Below are positions 62,867 through 64,000 of a DNA stretch of 64,000 bases, piece by piece; position 1 is the first letter of the stretch, and each line of letters starts with the position of its first letter. The translations under genes and the position numbers were made by a program. The notes under the pieces are model-generated. The model was not told the DNA's origin. It made no database searches and was given only the letters and a program-made list of their open reading frames with translations. Source of the stretch: Yoonia vestfoldensis DSM 16212. GTDB lineage: Bacteria > Pseudomonadota > Alphaproteobacteria > Rhodobacterales > Rhodobacteraceae. The stretch covers positions 111,306 to 175,305 of the forward strand of contig NZ_KB907981.1 in the NCBI RefSeq assembly GCF_000382265.1, read 5' to 3'.

Positions 62867-63934
62867 CTACTCCAAAACCCGAAAGTTCTCGTGGGTTATG
62901 ACGCGGAAGTTGTCTGACACCTTGTCGCGGAAGTTTTTCCATTCCTGCGGGATGGTTTCACGCATGAATGCAAGAATGGCGTCGGCAAACTGTTTCTGAC
63001 TTGGGTAGTATCGATTATGGGTGACGTATTGATGCAAGACGGCCCAAAGCCGCTCAATCGGATTGAGATGGGGGCAGTAGGTTGGCAGCTGGATCAGATG
63101 GATGCGGCAAGCCGTCCTGGCAAGAAAAGCCCTGACATCGGGCCCTTTGTGGTAGGCGGCGTTGTCCCAGATGACATGAATGATGCGCTTGTCGGGGTTG
63201 CGGGCCTCGATCTTGGTCAGAAGCTGCGCGGCACTGACCCCATCAACGGTTGTGGGCTCGACAAAAGGTGCATCGAAGGTTTCGAGGTTCACAGCCCCAT
63301 GAATGTTCACGCGACCACGCCCCGCCGTGCTGAGAACCGCTGGATTTGATCCAACCTTCACCCAGCCAAATGCGGGCTTGGTCTGGTATTCCGGATGCAC
63401 AGCGTCCGCGAAGTAAACGGCTTCATCTGCTGGCAACTTGCGCATCAGGCGTTCGTATAGCGCGATAAAGGTTGCCTGTTTTTCCGCTGACGCCACGCGC
63501 GGCAGGGGCCGGGGCTTGCGGTATTCAAAGCCCAGGCGGGCCAGGAGCTTGATGCAGCCAGAATTTGAGTAGTCCAGACCAAACTCAGCACAGATATGTG
63601 CTCGGATCTCGACCGTCGAGCGACAGAAGCGGTCTTCCAGCCAAGCGCACAACGCAGCCTCCTGTGCCTGCGACATACGGGACTGACCGCCCTTCCAGCC
63701 GTCGAGGGCAAGCGAATCCCAGCCAACTTGCAGGTAGGTTTTATGCCAGCCCCGGATCGTGTCGTCGTCCAGATACAGGAAATCCGAGATCTCCTGGCAG
63801 GATTTACCGTCGTCGAGCAGCAGGATCGCATTTGCCCGACGGGCAATACCGTGATCTTCGCGCTGACGGCGCACGCACGCCTCAAGCTCGATACGGTCTG
63901 ATGCGGAAAGAAAGCCGGGGCGGATCATAGGCAT
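62867..63934 (-). CDS. IS630-family transposase
   Basis: Predicted protein of 355 residues, apparently intact. N-terminal helix-turn-helix region (ISDFLYLDDDTIRGWHKTYL), then a DDE domain: first Asp in YFADAVHPEYQ, second in HVIWDNAAYHKG, and Glu in YCPHLNPIERLW. It should move by cut-and-paste into TA sites. It lies between the truncated restriction gene and the window edge. Confidence 0.95.
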   Translation of the reverse strand: MPMIRPGFLSASDRIELEACVRRQREDHGIARRANAILLLDDGKSCQEISDFLYLDDDTIRGWHKTYLQVGWDSLALDGWKGGQSRMSQAQEAALCAWLEDRFCRSTVEIRAHICAEFGLDYSNSGCIKLLARLGFEYRKPRPLPRVASAEKQATFIALYERLMRKLPADEAVYFADAVHPEYQTKPAFGWVKVGSNPAVLSTAGRGRVNIHGAVNLETFDAPFVEPTTVDGVSAAQLLTKIEARNPDKRIIHVIWDNAAYHKGPDVRAFLARTACRIHLIQLPTYCPHLNPIERLWAVLHQYVTHNRYYPSQKQFADAILAFMRETIPQEWKNFRDKVSDNFRVITHENFRVLE

Positions 63935-63997
63935 AGCTGAATCGTTTCAAACCCAGCCGTCAAGACGTCAAATTCGGCTTCTGCAGGACTCGGAGTA
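62868..63997 (-). mobile_element. IS630-family insertion sequence (about 1.13 kb)
   Basis: Around the transposase, TACTCC at the left (62868) faces GGAGTA at the right (63992-63997), and imperfect inward similarity continues for about 14 bases. TA dinucleotides flank both ends, as IS630 elements require. The total is a usual IS630 length. Ends are uncertain by about 10 bases because the repeats are imperfect and the right flank is cut by the window. Confidence 0.65.
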
Positions 63998-64000
63998 TAA

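Noticed and set aside
60606..63997. A single genomic island joining the RAYT gene, restriction remnant and IS630
   Set aside because: irr and fabA, which are core genes in conserved divergent order, lie between the RAYT gene and the restriction/IS segment, so these are separate events.
1..64000. tRNA, rRNA, tmRNA or CRISPR loci
   Set aside because: I looked for CCA-ended cloverleaf-like sequences in the gaps, rRNA-like stretches and regularly spaced repeats and saw none.

Overview
The window looks like a chromosomal segment of an alphaproteobacterium of the Rhodobacteraceae (Roseobacter/Loktanella-like). This is inferred from high GC, very dense gene packing with many ATGA/GTGA overlaps, family-typical gene orders (aroA-cmk-rpsA-ihfB-lapA-trpF-trpB; miaB-phoH-ybeY-corC-lnt-metK-trmB; divergent irr/fabA; zur-znuCB divergent from znuA), and a SAM/SAH riboswitch upstream of metK, an RNA class known from Rhodobacterales. 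No rRNA, tRNA, CRISPR array or prophage was recognised. Most of the window is ordinary core genome.

Layout. 1-495: end of a pseudouridine synthase. 586-6481: a tight six- to seven-gene membrane operon (small membrane protein, XpaC-like, TelA, DUF2927 lipoprotein, SPFH-GYF protein, small b561-like protein, double zinc-ribbon protein). 6495-7834: sugar kinase and dtd. 7882-11556: CAP protein, then the zinc uptake locus znuB-znuC-zur | znuA with a Zur-like operator. 11563-17460: MttB-family methyltransferase, HAD phosphatase, DUF3572, a PleD-like diguanylate cyclase with a degenerate first receiver, then an ECF sigma / EF-hand / ZraP-like stress cluster. 17636-25118: DUF983, Nudix, desaturase, XRE regulator, lipocalin, aldo-keto reductase, outer-membrane barrel, metG, YdeI-like. 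25158-28988: two TRAP-type binding proteins without permeases plus a binding-protein/OmpA fusion. 29313-36495: surface-glycan genes (NeuA-like, tyrosine phosphatase, NeuB-like, GT25, GT8, sulfatase-fold transferase) with ychF embedded. 36633-38645: trpA and lldD.

38828-40544 is the least explained region: four tandem paralogous genes for tiny secreted/anchored proteins. Each has its own terminator or hairpin and a TTGAC element about 92-101 nt upstream of the start. 40617-62249 is housekeeping: MFS exporter, rplY, pth, DUF2332, DUF2237, trpB, trpF, lapA, ihfB, rpsA, CAT-like acetyltransferase, cmk, aroA, trmB, metK, lnt, corC, ybeY, phoH, miaB, a glycosyltransferase-like protein, a degenerate RAYT, irr and fabA.

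62250-64000 is accessory DNA. Right after fabA, where fabB is expected, lie a 12-G tract and the C-terminal 180 residues of an NgoMIV-type restriction endonuclease, cut off by an IS630-family element that runs to the window edge.

Two families of short intergenic repeats are scattered through the window. Family A is a GGGGATATTT/GAGTATTT element (five copies). Family B is a TGGGT-NNNN-ACCCA palindrome (three copies).
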